24,813 nucleotides of DNA from an uncultured Clostridia bacterium (GTDB lineage Bacteria; Bacillota; Clostridia; Oscillospirales; Ruminococcaceae): the NCBI GenBank assembly GCA_947175655.1, contig CAMWNQ010000005.1:1-24813 (forward strand). The letters are read 5' to 3'. Shown one piece after another: positions 8,609-16,758 of the stretch. The translations under genes were made by a program, and so were the position numbers. Under the pieces are notes generated by a model. It was not told where the DNA came from, did no database searches, and saw nothing but the letters and a program-made list of their open reading frames with translations. Within the stretch, counting starts at the first letter, position 1; every line of letters begins with the position of its first letter.

Positions 8609-9269
8609 GAATTATAAAATGTACAAGACATTACGGTTTATTCTGGATTTGATATATCCTTCACGTTGTCCGGCATGCGGTGACTTTATAGGATATATGG
8701 ACGGCTTCTGTAAAGAATGTGAAAGCAAAATAAACATGTATGAAAAAGATTATAAAATAAAGTACAGTGATTTAAGTGTATCCGTATGTTTTTATGATGA
8801 AAATATATCCACAGCAGTTTATACGCTAAAAGATAAAGGAGGCAATGCTCCCTATGCATTCGGTTTAGGAATATCAAAACTTATTGAAAGCTATAAAATA
8901 AGTAAAGTAACAGATTTTATAATAGCTGTACCTATGTATAAAAAGGATAAACTTAAAAGAGGTTTCAACCAGACTGAATTAATGGTAAAAGAAGTTTCAA
9001 AGATTACTGGCATTCCATATAATTTCGATGCAATATTTAAAAACAGAGAAACCAGACATCAGAAAACGCTTTCAAGAGAAGAAAGAATAGTAAATCTCAG
9101 AAATGCATTTTCAGTAAAAAATCCGGAAGTTATATCCGGAAAATCAATAATTGTAATAGATGATTTATGTACCACTGGAAGTACACTTTCTGAAATATCC
9201 AGAATTCTAAAGGAGAATGGTGCAAAAAATGTATTTTGCTGTACATATTGCAGAACTTCTCCCAGATAG
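8601..9269 (+). CDS. comF: ComF family phosphoribosyltransferase-like protein
   Basis: 222 residues. An N-terminal four-Cys zinc knuckle (C23, C26, C37, C40) is followed by a type I phosphoribosyltransferase fold with the PRPP loop IVIDDLCTTGSTLSEI near residues 185-200 and the FNQTELMVKEVSK helix, the order seen in ComF/GntX proteins. ComF is needed for DNA uptake in competent Bacillus, probably on the cytoplasmic side with the ComFA helicase. No comFA or other competence gene is in view, so that role is not shown here. The start overlaps the end of psd by 8 bases and has no good SD, pointing to translational coupling; an alternative ATG is at 8619. Confidence 0.85.
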   Translation: MIKNYKMYKTLRFILDLIYPSRCPACGDFIGYMDGFCKECESKINMYEKDYKIKYSDLSVSVCFYDENISTAVYTLKDKGGNAPYAFGLGISKLIESYKISKVTDFIIAVPMYKKDKLKRGFNQTELMVKEVSKITGIPYNFDAIFKNRETRHQKTLSREERIVNLRNAFSVKNPEVISGKSIIVIDDLCTTGSTLSEISRILKENGAKNVFCCTYCRTSPR

Positions 9270-9283
9270 TTACGAAAACAGCG

Positions 9284-9312
9284 TTGACAATAACAGGAAA
9301 AGATGCTATAAT
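9284..9312 (+). promoter_or_regulatory. SigA-type promoter of purB
   Basis: TTGACA (9284-9289) and TATAAT (9307-9312) are 17 bases apart, a perfect consensus. Only about 40 bases separate it from the ATG, so no purine riboswitch can fit in the leader. Confidence 0.88.
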
Positions 9313-9354
9313 TAGACAAATACTGTTATACAGTTGTTTAAAGGAGGATTTTTA

Positions 9355-10791
9355 ATGAATAATACTAATAGCTATGAAAGTCCATTTTGTACCCGTTATG
9401 CAAGTGAGGAAATGCAATATATTTTCTCTGCTGACAAAAAATTCACAACGTGGAGAAAACTTTGGGTTGCTCTTGCACGTGCGGAAATGAAACTCGGACT
9501 TCCTGTTACTGAAGCACAGGTAAATCAGCTTGAAGAACATATTAACGACATTGATTATGATATGGCAGCTGAACGTGAAAAATTCGTACGTCACGATGTT
9601 ATGGCTCACGTTTATACTTATGGTGTTGTATGTCCTGATGCTGCCGGAATTATACACCTTGGTGCTACTTCCTGCTATGTAGGTGATAATACTGATATAA
9701 TTATTATGCGTGATGCTCTTAACGTTGTACATAGAAAACTTATAAATGTTATAGCAAATCTCTCAGAATTTGCAATGAAATACAAAGCTATGCCGTGTCT
9801 TGCTTATACTCATCTCCAACCTGCACAGCTCACTACTATAGGAAAAAGAGCTACTCTCTGGATGAATGAACTTCTTATGGATTTGAATGACCTTGAATTC
9901 AGAATTGAAAACTTAAAACTTCTCGGTTCAAAAGGTACTACAGGAACTCAAGCATCATTTATGGAACTTTTTGAGGGTGATACTGCAAAAATAAAAGAAC
10001 TCGAAAGAATGATTGCAAACGAAATGGGATTTGACAGTGTTGTTCCTGTATCAGGTCAAACATATTCAAGAAAAATCGATTCTCAGGTTCTCTCCGTACT
10101 CAGCGGTATTGCACAGTCTGCAAGCAAATTCTCAAATGATATGAGAATACTCCAGAGCTTCAAGGAAATGGAAGAACCACGTGAATCCAAACAAATTGGC
10201 TCTTCTGCTATGGCTTACAAGAGAAATCCTATGCGTTGTGAAAGAATCACATCACTTGCAAGATATGTAATGATTGACAGTCTTAATCCGGCATTTACAG
10301 CAGGTACTCAGTGGTTTGAAAGAACTCTTGATGATTCTGCAAACAAGAGAATTTCTGTTGCAGAAGCTTTCCTTGGTGTCGATGCTATTCTCAATATTAT
10401 GATGAATGTTACTGATGGTCTTGTAGTATATCCTGAAGTTGTAAGACAGCGTGTAATGAATGAACTTCCATTTATGGCTACTGAAAATATTATGATGGAT
10501 GCTGTAAAGAAAGGCGGAAACCGTCAGGAACTTCACGAAAAAATTCGTGAATACTCTATGACAGCTGGTGAACTTGTAAAAGTTTATGGCAAGGAAAATA
10601 ATCTTTGTGAGCTTATAATCAATGACCCTATGTTTATGATTACTAAAGAAGAAATGGATGCTATTCTTAAGCCTGAATCATTTACCGGCAGAAGTGAACA
10701 GCAGGTAGAAGAATTCGTTGCTGAATATATACAGCCAATACTTGAAGCAAACAAAGATATTCTTGGCGAAAACTTTGAAATGAAAAACTGA
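9355..10791 (+). CDS. purB: Adenylosuccinate lyase
   Basis: Splits SAICAR to AICAR plus fumarate, and adenylosuccinate to AMP plus fumarate, in purine synthesis. The 478 residues match the longer class that resembles the animal enzyme. Visible motifs are HDVMAHVYTYG, GATSCYVGDNTD, YTHLQPAQ with its catalytic-region His, and the fumarase/lyase signature at residues 283-292, which reads SSAMAYKRNP rather than the usual SSAMPYKRNP. The ATG at 9355 follows a strong SD (AAGGAGG, 9341-9347); an in-frame TTG at 9334 lies upstream of the SD and is not used. It is a single gene with its own promoter, and its stop is two bases from the stop of the convergent SpoIID-domain gene. Confidence 0.97.
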   Translation: MNNTNSYESPFCTRYASEEMQYIFSADKKFTTWRKLWVALARAEMKLGLPVTEAQVNQLEEHINDIDYDMAAEREKFVRHDVMAHVYTYGVVCPDAAGIIHLGATSCYVGDNTDIIIMRDALNVVHRKLINVIANLSEFAMKYKAMPCLAYTHLQPAQLTTIGKRATLWMNELLMDLNDLEFRIENLKLLGSKGTTGTQASFMELFEGDTAKIKELERMIANEMGFDSVVPVSGQTYSRKIDSQVLSVLSGIAQSASKFSNDMRILQSFKEMEEPRESKQIGSSAMAYKRNPMRCERITSLARYVMIDSLNPAFTAGTQWFERTLDDSANKRISVAEAFLGVDAILNIMMNVTDGLVVYPEVVRQRVMNELPFMATENIMMDAVKKGGNRQELHEKIREYSMTAGELVKVYGKENNLCELIINDPMFMITKEEMDAILKPESFTGRSEQQVEEFVAEYIQPILEANKDILGENFEMKN

Positions 10792-10793
10792 TT

Positions 10794-11801
10794 TCAGTCC
10801 TTTGATATAGTACAACCGGAATAATAATGTTCAATTATTTCCCTCCACGTTTTTCCCTCCTGAGCCATTGCGTTTGCACCATACTGACTCATTCCAACGC
10901 CATGACCATATCCCTTTGTAGTAAATATTATTTTGTTATCACTGCATTTTACCTCAAACGAGGCTGAACGTAAAAGAAGTAAAGAACGCAGTTCATTTCC
11001 GGTGATTTCAATGTCACCTACCCTTACATTAAGTACTGTTCCGGCATCTGATATATCTTTTATTTCAAACCATTGATTATAATCATCATCAAGCTGAATT
11101 TCGGGATATTCCGAAATCAGCTTGTTTTTTACTACATCGATTTCATATTCAGTCTCTTCAAGATACTTCGGAGCAAAAATATCCTGAGGACTTTCCACAG
11201 ACTGAAGGTATTCCAAATCACTTCCCCATACATTGCTGGCACTTTCAGTTTTTCCGCAGGACATTGAATGAAAAGCTGCTACTATAGGTTCATCATTATA
11301 ATATATAGTATAATCCCATACTTCTGAAACTGCATCTGAAATTTTCTGATAATACAAATCAAAATTTTCCTTGTAAAACTGTTTTGCTTGATTAACAGTA
11401 AAATATCCTTGAAACTTGCTTGTATCATTTGAAAAATCTGCACCACACAACTCAGGGTCAGGATTTTCAGACTCACGAAGACATTGTCTTTCAGCATATG
11501 TATGTGCTGTAACAGCCTGTGCTTTCAATGCTTCTTCTTCAAATGTTGCAGGCATTTCTGCACATACTGCACCTATTACATAATCAAGCTTGTTTACTTC
11601 TATGACTTCTCCTGTTGATACATCAAGAACCTTATAATGTTCATCAGCTTTATTGTCCTTGTTTTTTTTTGATTCTTTTTTATCTGATTTTATTTCCATT
11701 TCTGCAATCAGATTACTGTTTCCAGATACATAGACTGGTACTGCCGGAATTGCTGTTGCAAGCATTGTAAAAGATACTATAAACGATATATATTTTTTCA
11801 T
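10794..11801 (-). CDS. SpoIID/LytB domain protein, secreted or membrane-anchored
   Basis: 335 residues with an N-terminal signal or anchor helix (about 4-27), then a Lys-rich linker (38-52) and a SpoIID domain. SpoIID proteins are lytic transglycosylases that cut peptidoglycan after its stem peptides are removed. The domain shows the catalytic-type Glu in GAVCAEMPATF (E82), a His-Cys motif AAFHSMSCGKTESA (H178, C182) that could bind metal, and the C-terminal GYGHGVGMSQYGANAMAQ signature. SD AAAGGA precedes the start. No sporulation genes are adjacent, so it may be true SpoIID or a vegetative paralogue. It has no clear terminator of its own. Confidence 0.88.
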   Translation of the reverse strand: MKKYISFIVSFTMLATAIPAVPVYVSGNSNLIAEMEIKSDKKESKKNKDNKADEHYKVLDVSTGEVIEVNKLDYVIGAVCAEMPATFEEEALKAQAVTAHTYAERQCLRESENPDPELCGADFSNDTSKFQGYFTVNQAKQFYKENFDLYYQKISDAVSEVWDYTIYYNDEPIVAAFHSMSCGKTESASNVWGSDLEYLQSVESPQDIFAPKYLEETEYEIDVVKNKLISEYPEIQLDDDYNQWFEIKDISDAGTVLNVRVGDIEITGNELRSLLLLRSASFEVKCSDNKIIFTTKGYGHGVGMSQYGANAMAQEGKTWREIIEHYYSGCTISKD

Positions 11802-11853
11802 ATTTATTTTTCCTTTCGTTTTTTTTTATTATTTTCAATTATTATCAATAACG

Positions 11854-11882
11854 TTGACATATATAAAAAAAAGGTGTATAAT
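11854..11882 (+). promoter_or_regulatory. SigA-type promoter of citrate synthase operon
   Basis: TTGACA (11854-11859) and TATAAT (11877-11882) are separated by 17 bases, a perfect consensus, followed by the SD AAGGAGTGG near 11898 and the ATG at 11914. It may drive much of the run to recX, since no terminator is visible between 11914 and 20380. Confidence 0.85.
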
Positions 11883-11913
11883 TATTATTATTAAATTAAG
11901 GAGTGGATAATAT

Positions 11914-13269
11914 ATGGGAGCATTTATTTCAGGTGCCGATGTTACAAGTTTATGCGATGAACTTAAAAAAAATTCTTCTATTGAACAGGGACTTTATGAA
12001 AAATTTCAGGTTAAAAGAGGGCTCAGAAACAGTGATGGTACAGGTGTTGTTGCCGGAATTACCAATATCTGTAATGTTCATGGATATATTATGAATGAAG
12101 GTGAAGTTGAACCTATACCAGGTCAGCTTATATACAGAGGATATAATATCAATGACCTTATCACAAATGTCGAAAAAGAAGACAGATATGGATATGAAGA
12201 AACTGTATTTCTTCTTCTTTTTGGACATCTTCCGTCAGTAAAGGAACTCGAATCTTTCAATACATATCTCTCATTAAAAAGAGATTTGCCTTCCGGATTC
12301 GTTGAAGATATGATCCTTAAAGCACCTTCAAACAATATTATGAATAAGCTTGCACGTTCTGTACTTGCACTCTATTCTTATGACGATGAGAGCGAGGGAA
12401 AAGAACTTGACAGTGAAATGCGTACTGCAATAAGCCTTATTGCAAAACTTCCGGTTATTATGACAAATGCATATCAGGTAAAAAAACGCAGTTATGATAA
12501 TCAAAGTATGATTATGCACCCTATAAACTATGAGGAGAATACAGCTCAGACAATACTTTCTCTTCTTCGTTCAGATAGACAGTATACAAAGGAAGAAGCT
12601 CAGCTTCTTGATATACTCCTTATGCTTCAGGCAGAACACGGAGGAGGCAATAACTCTACTTTTACTTGCCGTGTACTTACTTCTTCAGGAACTGACCCAT
12701 ATTCTGCATATGCTGGTGCTATAAGTTCATTAAAGGGACATCGTCACGGCGGTGCAAATATAAAGGTTATAAAGATGCTGGACAACTTCAAGGAAAATAT
12801 TAAAAACTGGAATGATGAAGGCGAAGTTGCAGACTATATGACAAAGATTATCAAAAAAGAAACTTATGACAAATCAGGTCTTATTTATGGTATGGGTCAC
12901 GCTGTTTACACTATTTCTGACCCTAGAGCCTGCATTCTTAAGAGAAAAGCATTTGAACTTGCAAAAGGTAAGGAAATTGAAGCAGAATTTAAACTTCTTG
13001 ATACTGTTGAGAGACTTACTCCTGAAGTTTTCAAAAAAGTAAAGGGAAACAGTAAAGTTATGTGTGCAAATGTTGATATGTATTCTGGTCTTGTTTACAG
13101 AATGCTTGGAATACCTGATGATTTATTCACTCCGCTTTTTGCTGTTGCAAGAATTGCCGGCTGGTCTGCTCACCGTATGGAAGAAATACTTACAGGCAAC
13201 AGAATTATACGTCCTGCATATAAGGCTATTGCAAAAAATAAAGAATATATCCCGATTATTGAAAGATAA
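11914..13269 (+). CDS. gltA: Citrate synthase
   Basis: Joins oxaloacetate and acetyl-CoA to make citrate in the cytoplasm. The 451-residue protein keeps the active-site residues: H242 in EHGGGNNST, H278 in GHRHGGAN, H329 in YGMGHAVY, D388 in NVDMYSG, and Arg near 413 and 430-433. These correspond to the pig enzyme's H238, H274, H320 and D375. The HGGGNNSTFT form is the clostridial type. No aconitase or isocitrate dehydrogenase is nearby; in fermentative clostridia a partial oxidative branch usually serves 2-oxoglutarate and glutamate synthesis, which is inference here. It is followed after 24 bases by a lipoprotein gene and a two-component system. A methylcitrate synthase activity cannot be excluded by eye. 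Confidence 0.94.
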   Translation: MGAFISGADVTSLCDELKKNSSIEQGLYEKFQVKRGLRNSDGTGVVAGITNICNVHGYIMNEGEVEPIPGQLIYRGYNINDLITNVEKEDRYGYEETVFLLLFGHLPSVKELESFNTYLSLKRDLPSGFVEDMILKAPSNNIMNKLARSVLALYSYDDESEGKELDSEMRTAISLIAKLPVIMTNAYQVKKRSYDNQSMIMHPINYEENTAQTILSLLRSDRQYTKEEAQLLDILLMLQAEHGGGNNSTFTCRVLTSSGTDPYSAYAGAISSLKGHRHGGANIKVIKMLDNFKENIKNWNDEGEVADYMTKIIKKETYDKSGLIYGMGHAVYTISDPRACILKRKAFELAKGKEIEAEFKLLDTVERLTPEVFKKVKGNSKVMCANVDMYSGLVYRMLGIPDDLFTPLFAVARIAGWSAHRMEEILTGNRIIRPAYKAIAKNKEYIPIIER

Positions 13270-13293
13270 CCTAATATAAATAATATATATTAA

Positions 13294-14604
13294 ATGAAAA
13301 GCGTAAAATTAAAAATATTCAGTATAATTTTTCTGATGATTTCTCTGAATGGCTGTTCATTCGGAACAAGTATAGATAATCTGCTTACTCCACCTAAGCT
13401 GAGTGTTGAACAGGAACAGATTTATAAAGCTCTTACAGATACAACAGGTTCATCTATAAACTTGAAATATCCGAAATCTGGAAAATATCTTTCAGCATTT
13501 ATCATTGAAGATATTGATGATGATGGTGAAAATGAATCAATAGTATTTTATGAAAAAAAAGGTCTGACTGTTGATGAAAACACTCTCAGAATAAACATTC
13601 TTGACCATTTCAATGACAGATGGCAGTCTGTATGTGATACATCTGCCGAGGGTTCAGAAATAGAAAAGGTTATAATCTCAAAGCTCGGCGAAAATAACAG
13701 AACAAATATAATAATAGGAAGCAGTCTTATAAACAATTCCGAAAAATCAGCATCAATATATACTTATCAGGACGGTATAATTGAAAAAACCTTCTCATCA
13801 GTATATTCATTTATGAATGTAACAGATATGGATAAAGATGAAATGAATGAATTTTTAATACTTCACGGTTCATCTTCATCGCCGGCCGTATCATCTGCCT
13901 ATAAACTTGATACTGAAGGCAAATATCACGAATATAAGACTGAACTAAATGGCAATTTTACAGAGTTTGACAGTCTGGTATACGGAAATATAGGAAATGA
14001 CAGAACAGGTCTGTATATAGATGCCGTATCGGGTTCAGGACTTATTCAGACTGATATAATATATATGGATTCTTCCGGTCTAAAAAAAGTATTCAAAAAT
14101 CCGGAAGACAGTATAAAAACAATCCGTTCTTCTGGTCTTAACACTACTGATATTGATAATGACGGAATTTATGAAATTCCGGTACAGACAAAATTTATCG
14201 GCTATGACGATATTCCGGAAAGTGAACAGATAAAGATGACTGAATGGTATATATACAACGGTTTTGAACTTGAAAAAAAATATTCCGGATATTATAGCAT
14301 TTCAGACGGGTATATGTTTATATTTCCTGAACGCTGGATTAATCATGTCACCGTGAGAAGAGATATTATAAATGAAGAACTTGTATTTTTTAAATACAGT
14401 GATGATGGTATAAAAGGCGAAGAATTATTAAGAATATATATATCACACGATTCTGCTTCGGAGAATGACCATATATCATCAGATTATCAGCTTATCCATA
14501 CCAAGGGAGAAACAGCCTGTATGGTATATATACCGGATTCCAAGGACAGCTCCCTTAAACTTGATGCCGGAGAATTGGCATTGTATTTTAAATTTACTGA
14601 ATAG
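13294..14604 (+). CDS. Lipoprotein with acidic Ca-binding-like loops, beside a two-component system
   Basis: 436 residues. The N-terminus is a lipoprotein signal: charged MKSVKLK, a hydrophobic stretch, then lipobox SLNGC with C21 as the lipidated Cys, so it should sit on the outer face of the membrane. Three acidic repeats, EDIDDDGENES, TDMDKDEMNE and TDIDNDGIYE, look like calcium-binding loops of the FG-GAP/EF-hand-like type and are spaced through a beta-rich body, perhaps a beta-propeller. I do not recognise a named family. There is no clear SD, but the lipobox fixes the start well. The response regulator begins 14 bases later, so a role as extracellular input or accessory to that system is plausible but unproven. 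Confidence 0.75.
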   Translation: MKSVKLKIFSIIFLMISLNGCSFGTSIDNLLTPPKLSVEQEQIYKALTDTTGSSINLKYPKSGKYLSAFIIEDIDDDGENESIVFYEKKGLTVDENTLRINILDHFNDRWQSVCDTSAEGSEIEKVIISKLGENNRTNIIIGSSLINNSEKSASIYTYQDGIIEKTFSSVYSFMNVTDMDKDEMNEFLILHGSSSSPAVSSAYKLDTEGKYHEYKTELNGNFTEFDSLVYGNIGNDRTGLYIDAVSGSGLIQTDIIYMDSSGLKKVFKNPEDSIKTIRSSGLNTTDIDNDGIYEIPVQTKFIGYDDIPESEQIKMTEWYIYNGFELEKKYSGYYSISDGYMFIFPERWINHVTVRRDIINEELVFFKYSDDGIKGEELLRIYISHDSASENDHISSDYQLIHTKGETACMVYIPDSKDSSLKLDAGELALYFKFTE

Positions 14605-14618
14605 GAAGTGAATCAGCT

Positions 14619-15323
14619 TTGAAACGTATTCTTGTTTGTGAAGACGAAGACCCTATAAGAGAATTCGTTGTTATAAATCTAAGACGTGCCGGCTATGAAG
14701 TCGTTGATGTAAACTGCGGAGAGTCTGCACTTCAAACCTTTGAAAATGAACAGGGAGATTTCGATATAGTTCTTCTTGATATAATGATGCCTGGTATAGA
14801 CGGATTTCAGGTCTGCAAAAAGCTCCGTGAAAAGAGTTCAACCCTTGGCATAATAATGCTTACTGCAAGGTCTCAGGAAATGGATAAAGTAAGCGGTCTT
14901 ATGATTGGTGCAGATGACTATATTACTAAACCATTTTCACCGTCTGAACTCACGGCAAGAGTTGATGCTATTTACAGACGTGTATGTATGAGTTTTATAA
15001 AAGACGAAAACAGTCTTTCAATTATAGAATCAGGTCCTTTTATGCTTAATCTTAAAAGCCGTACAGTATCAAAAAATGGTGTTCCGATAGACCTCACACA
15101 AGTTGAATATCAGATACTTGAGTATTTTATGAAAAATAAAAATACTGCTCTTGACCGTTCCAGCATACTTAATCATATCTGGGGTGAGAGTTACTATGGT
15201 GATGACAAAATAGTTGATGTAAATATAAGAAGAATAAGAATGAAAATTGAAGAAGAGCCTTCAAGTCCAAAATATATTATGACTATATGGGGATATGGTT
15301 ATAAATGGAATGACATAAAATAA
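14619..15323 (+). CDS. OmpR/PhoB-family response regulator
   Basis: 234 residues. The receiver domain (1-120) has the acidic pocket E9/D10 (CEDED), phosphoacceptor D54 in VLLDIMMPG, T82 and K104 in the TKPF motif. The C-terminal winged-helix DNA-binding domain (about 130-233) ends with DVNIRRIRMKIE and the TIWGYGYKW hairpin, as in PhoB/OmpR. The start is TTG at 14619, preceded by GGAAGTG (14604-14610) with about 8 bases spacing; the protein then begins MKRILVCED, the expected first strand. The kinase gene starts one base after its stop, so they form a cognate pair. The target genes are unknown. Confidence 0.95.
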   Translation: MKRILVCEDEDPIREFVVINLRRAGYEVVDVNCGESALQTFENEQGDFDIVLLDIMMPGIDGFQVCKKLREKSSTLGIIMLTARSQEMDKVSGLMIGADDYITKPFSPSELTARVDAIYRRVCMSFIKDENSLSIIESGPFMLNLKSRTVSKNGVPIDLTQVEYQILEYFMKNKNTALDRSSILNHIWGESYYGDDKIVDVNIRRIRMKIEEEPSSPKYIMTIWGYGYKWNDIK

Positions 15324-15324
15324 A

Positions 15325-16758
15325 ATGGCAAAAAAAAGTATTACAAAAAGATGGATTTTTAATAATCTTGGATTGGTTTTTTTAGCCCTTATAGTTATTG
15401 AAATGACATTTATATATGCCATTCAGAATTATTACTATAGTTCGGCCAGACAATATCTTATATCAAAGATAAACGCTGTTACAAGTATTCTGAGCATTTA
15501 TTCTCAGGATAGCTCCGCAAATTTCCATACTGAAATTAGGACTACTCTTGAAAATTTTAATGAAAAAGATAAAATAGAGCTTATGGCTATAAATTCAAAA
15601 GGTCGTATTGTAATAACATCTTCCGGATTTTCTCCTGATGAAACTGTATCTATGCCGGATTATGATGAACTTATTTCAGAAGGCAAAACAGGCTACTGGG
15701 TTGGAAAGCTTCCGAGAGGCGAAAAAATAATGGCAGTATCAGTTCCCATATCTTCAATAAACAGCGAATACAGTGCTATAAGAATGGTTGTATCTCTTAC
15801 TGCCATTGACAGTGCCGTATCAAATTATATATTTGCTGTATCAGGCATATGCATAATGATAGTTTTAATTATGCTTTTTACAGGATTCTTCTTTATAGGT
15901 TCTATATTAAAGCCTATACAGCAGATAAGTGCAATAACAAAAAAATTCGCTATGGGTGATTTCTCTGTAAGAATCAAGAATAATAATCAGGACGAAATCG
16001 GAGAACTCTGTACATCTATAAATTATATGGCAAATGAACTGGCAAATACAGAAGCGATGAAAAATGAATTTATTTCATCAGTATCGCATGAACTCAGAAC
16101 CCCTCTTACAGCTATAAAGGGCTGGGCAGAAACAATGTCATACGATGATGCAACATCTTCTGACACTATGAAAAAAGGCATAAATGTCATTATGAATGAA
16201 ACAGAACGTCTTTCACAGATGGTTGAAGAACTTCTGGATTTTTCAAGAATGCAGAACGGTCACTTTACACTCCAGAGTGCAACAATGGATATTCTTGCAG
16301 AACTTGGAGATGCCGTTCTTATTTACAGTGACAAAGCAAAACGTGAAAATATAAAGATTATATATGATGAACCTGATATGCTCCCGTTTGTATTTGGAGA
16401 TAAAAACAGAATAAGACAGGTATTTATAAATATAATAGACAATGCCATTAAATATTCTAGTTCCGGAGATACTGTCACCATAAATGCAGAAAGTAAAAAT
16501 GACAAGATACGCATAACGGTTTCAGATACGGGCTGTGGTATAAAAGAATCGGATTTGCCAAGAGTAAAAACCAAATTTTTTAAGGCTAATCATACAAGAA
16601 GAGGTTCAGGCATCGGACTTGCCGTTGCTGACGAGATTATAACAATGCACAGAGGAACACTGGAAGTCAAAAGCAAAGAAAATTTCGGAACTACTGTTGT
16701 TATAACTCTACCCTCTGAAAATAAATTAAAATCGGAAAAAGGAAAATTCAATGAGTAA
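15325..16758 (+). CDS. Sensor histidine kinase (HAMP, HisKA, HATPase_c)
   Basis: 477 residues. TM1 is at about 13-33 and TM2 at about 168-193, enclosing a ~135-residue extracellular sensor domain. A HAMP linker follows (about 194-245), then the dimerisation/phosphoacceptor box SSVSHELRTP with H255, and the ATPase domain with N-box IIDNAIKY (N373), G1 DTGCG (401-405) and G2 GSGIGLAV (427-434). This is the PhoR/VicK-like layout. The extracellular part resembles a small Cache/PAS-like sensor by size only. It is coupled to the regulator gene upstream and overlaps the DUF1385 gene by 8 bases. The lipoprotein two genes upstream is a candidate partner. Confidence 0.95.
   Translation: MAKKSITKRWIFNNLGLVFLALIVIEMTFIYAIQNYYYSSARQYLISKINAVTSILSIYSQDSSANFHTEIRTTLENFNEKDKIELMAINSKGRIVITSSGFSPDETVSMPDYDELISEGKTGYWVGKLPRGEKIMAVSVPISSINSEYSAIRMVVSLTAIDSAVSNYIFAVSGICIMIVLIMLFTGFFFIGSILKPIQQISAITKKFAMGDFSVRIKNNNQDEIGELCTSINYMANELANTEAMKNEFISSVSHELRTPLTAIKGWAETMSYDDATSSDTMKKGINVIMNETERLSQMVEELLDFSRMQNGHFTLQSATMDILAELGDAVLIYSDKAKRENIKIIYDEPDMLPFVFGDKNRIRQVFINIIDNAIKYSSSGDTVTINAESKNDKIRITVSDTGCGIKESDLPRVKTKFFKANHTRRGSGIGLAVADEIITMHRGTLEVKSKENFGTTVVITLPSENKLKSEKGKFNE

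Noticed and set aside
9313..9354. Purine riboswitch before purB
   Set aside because: Only about 40 bases lie between the -10 box and the ATG, and no terminator-like stem is present.
9352..9732. 126-residue minus-strand ORF opposite purB
   Set aside because: Shadow frame over the purB N-terminus, with no SD and low-complexity composition.
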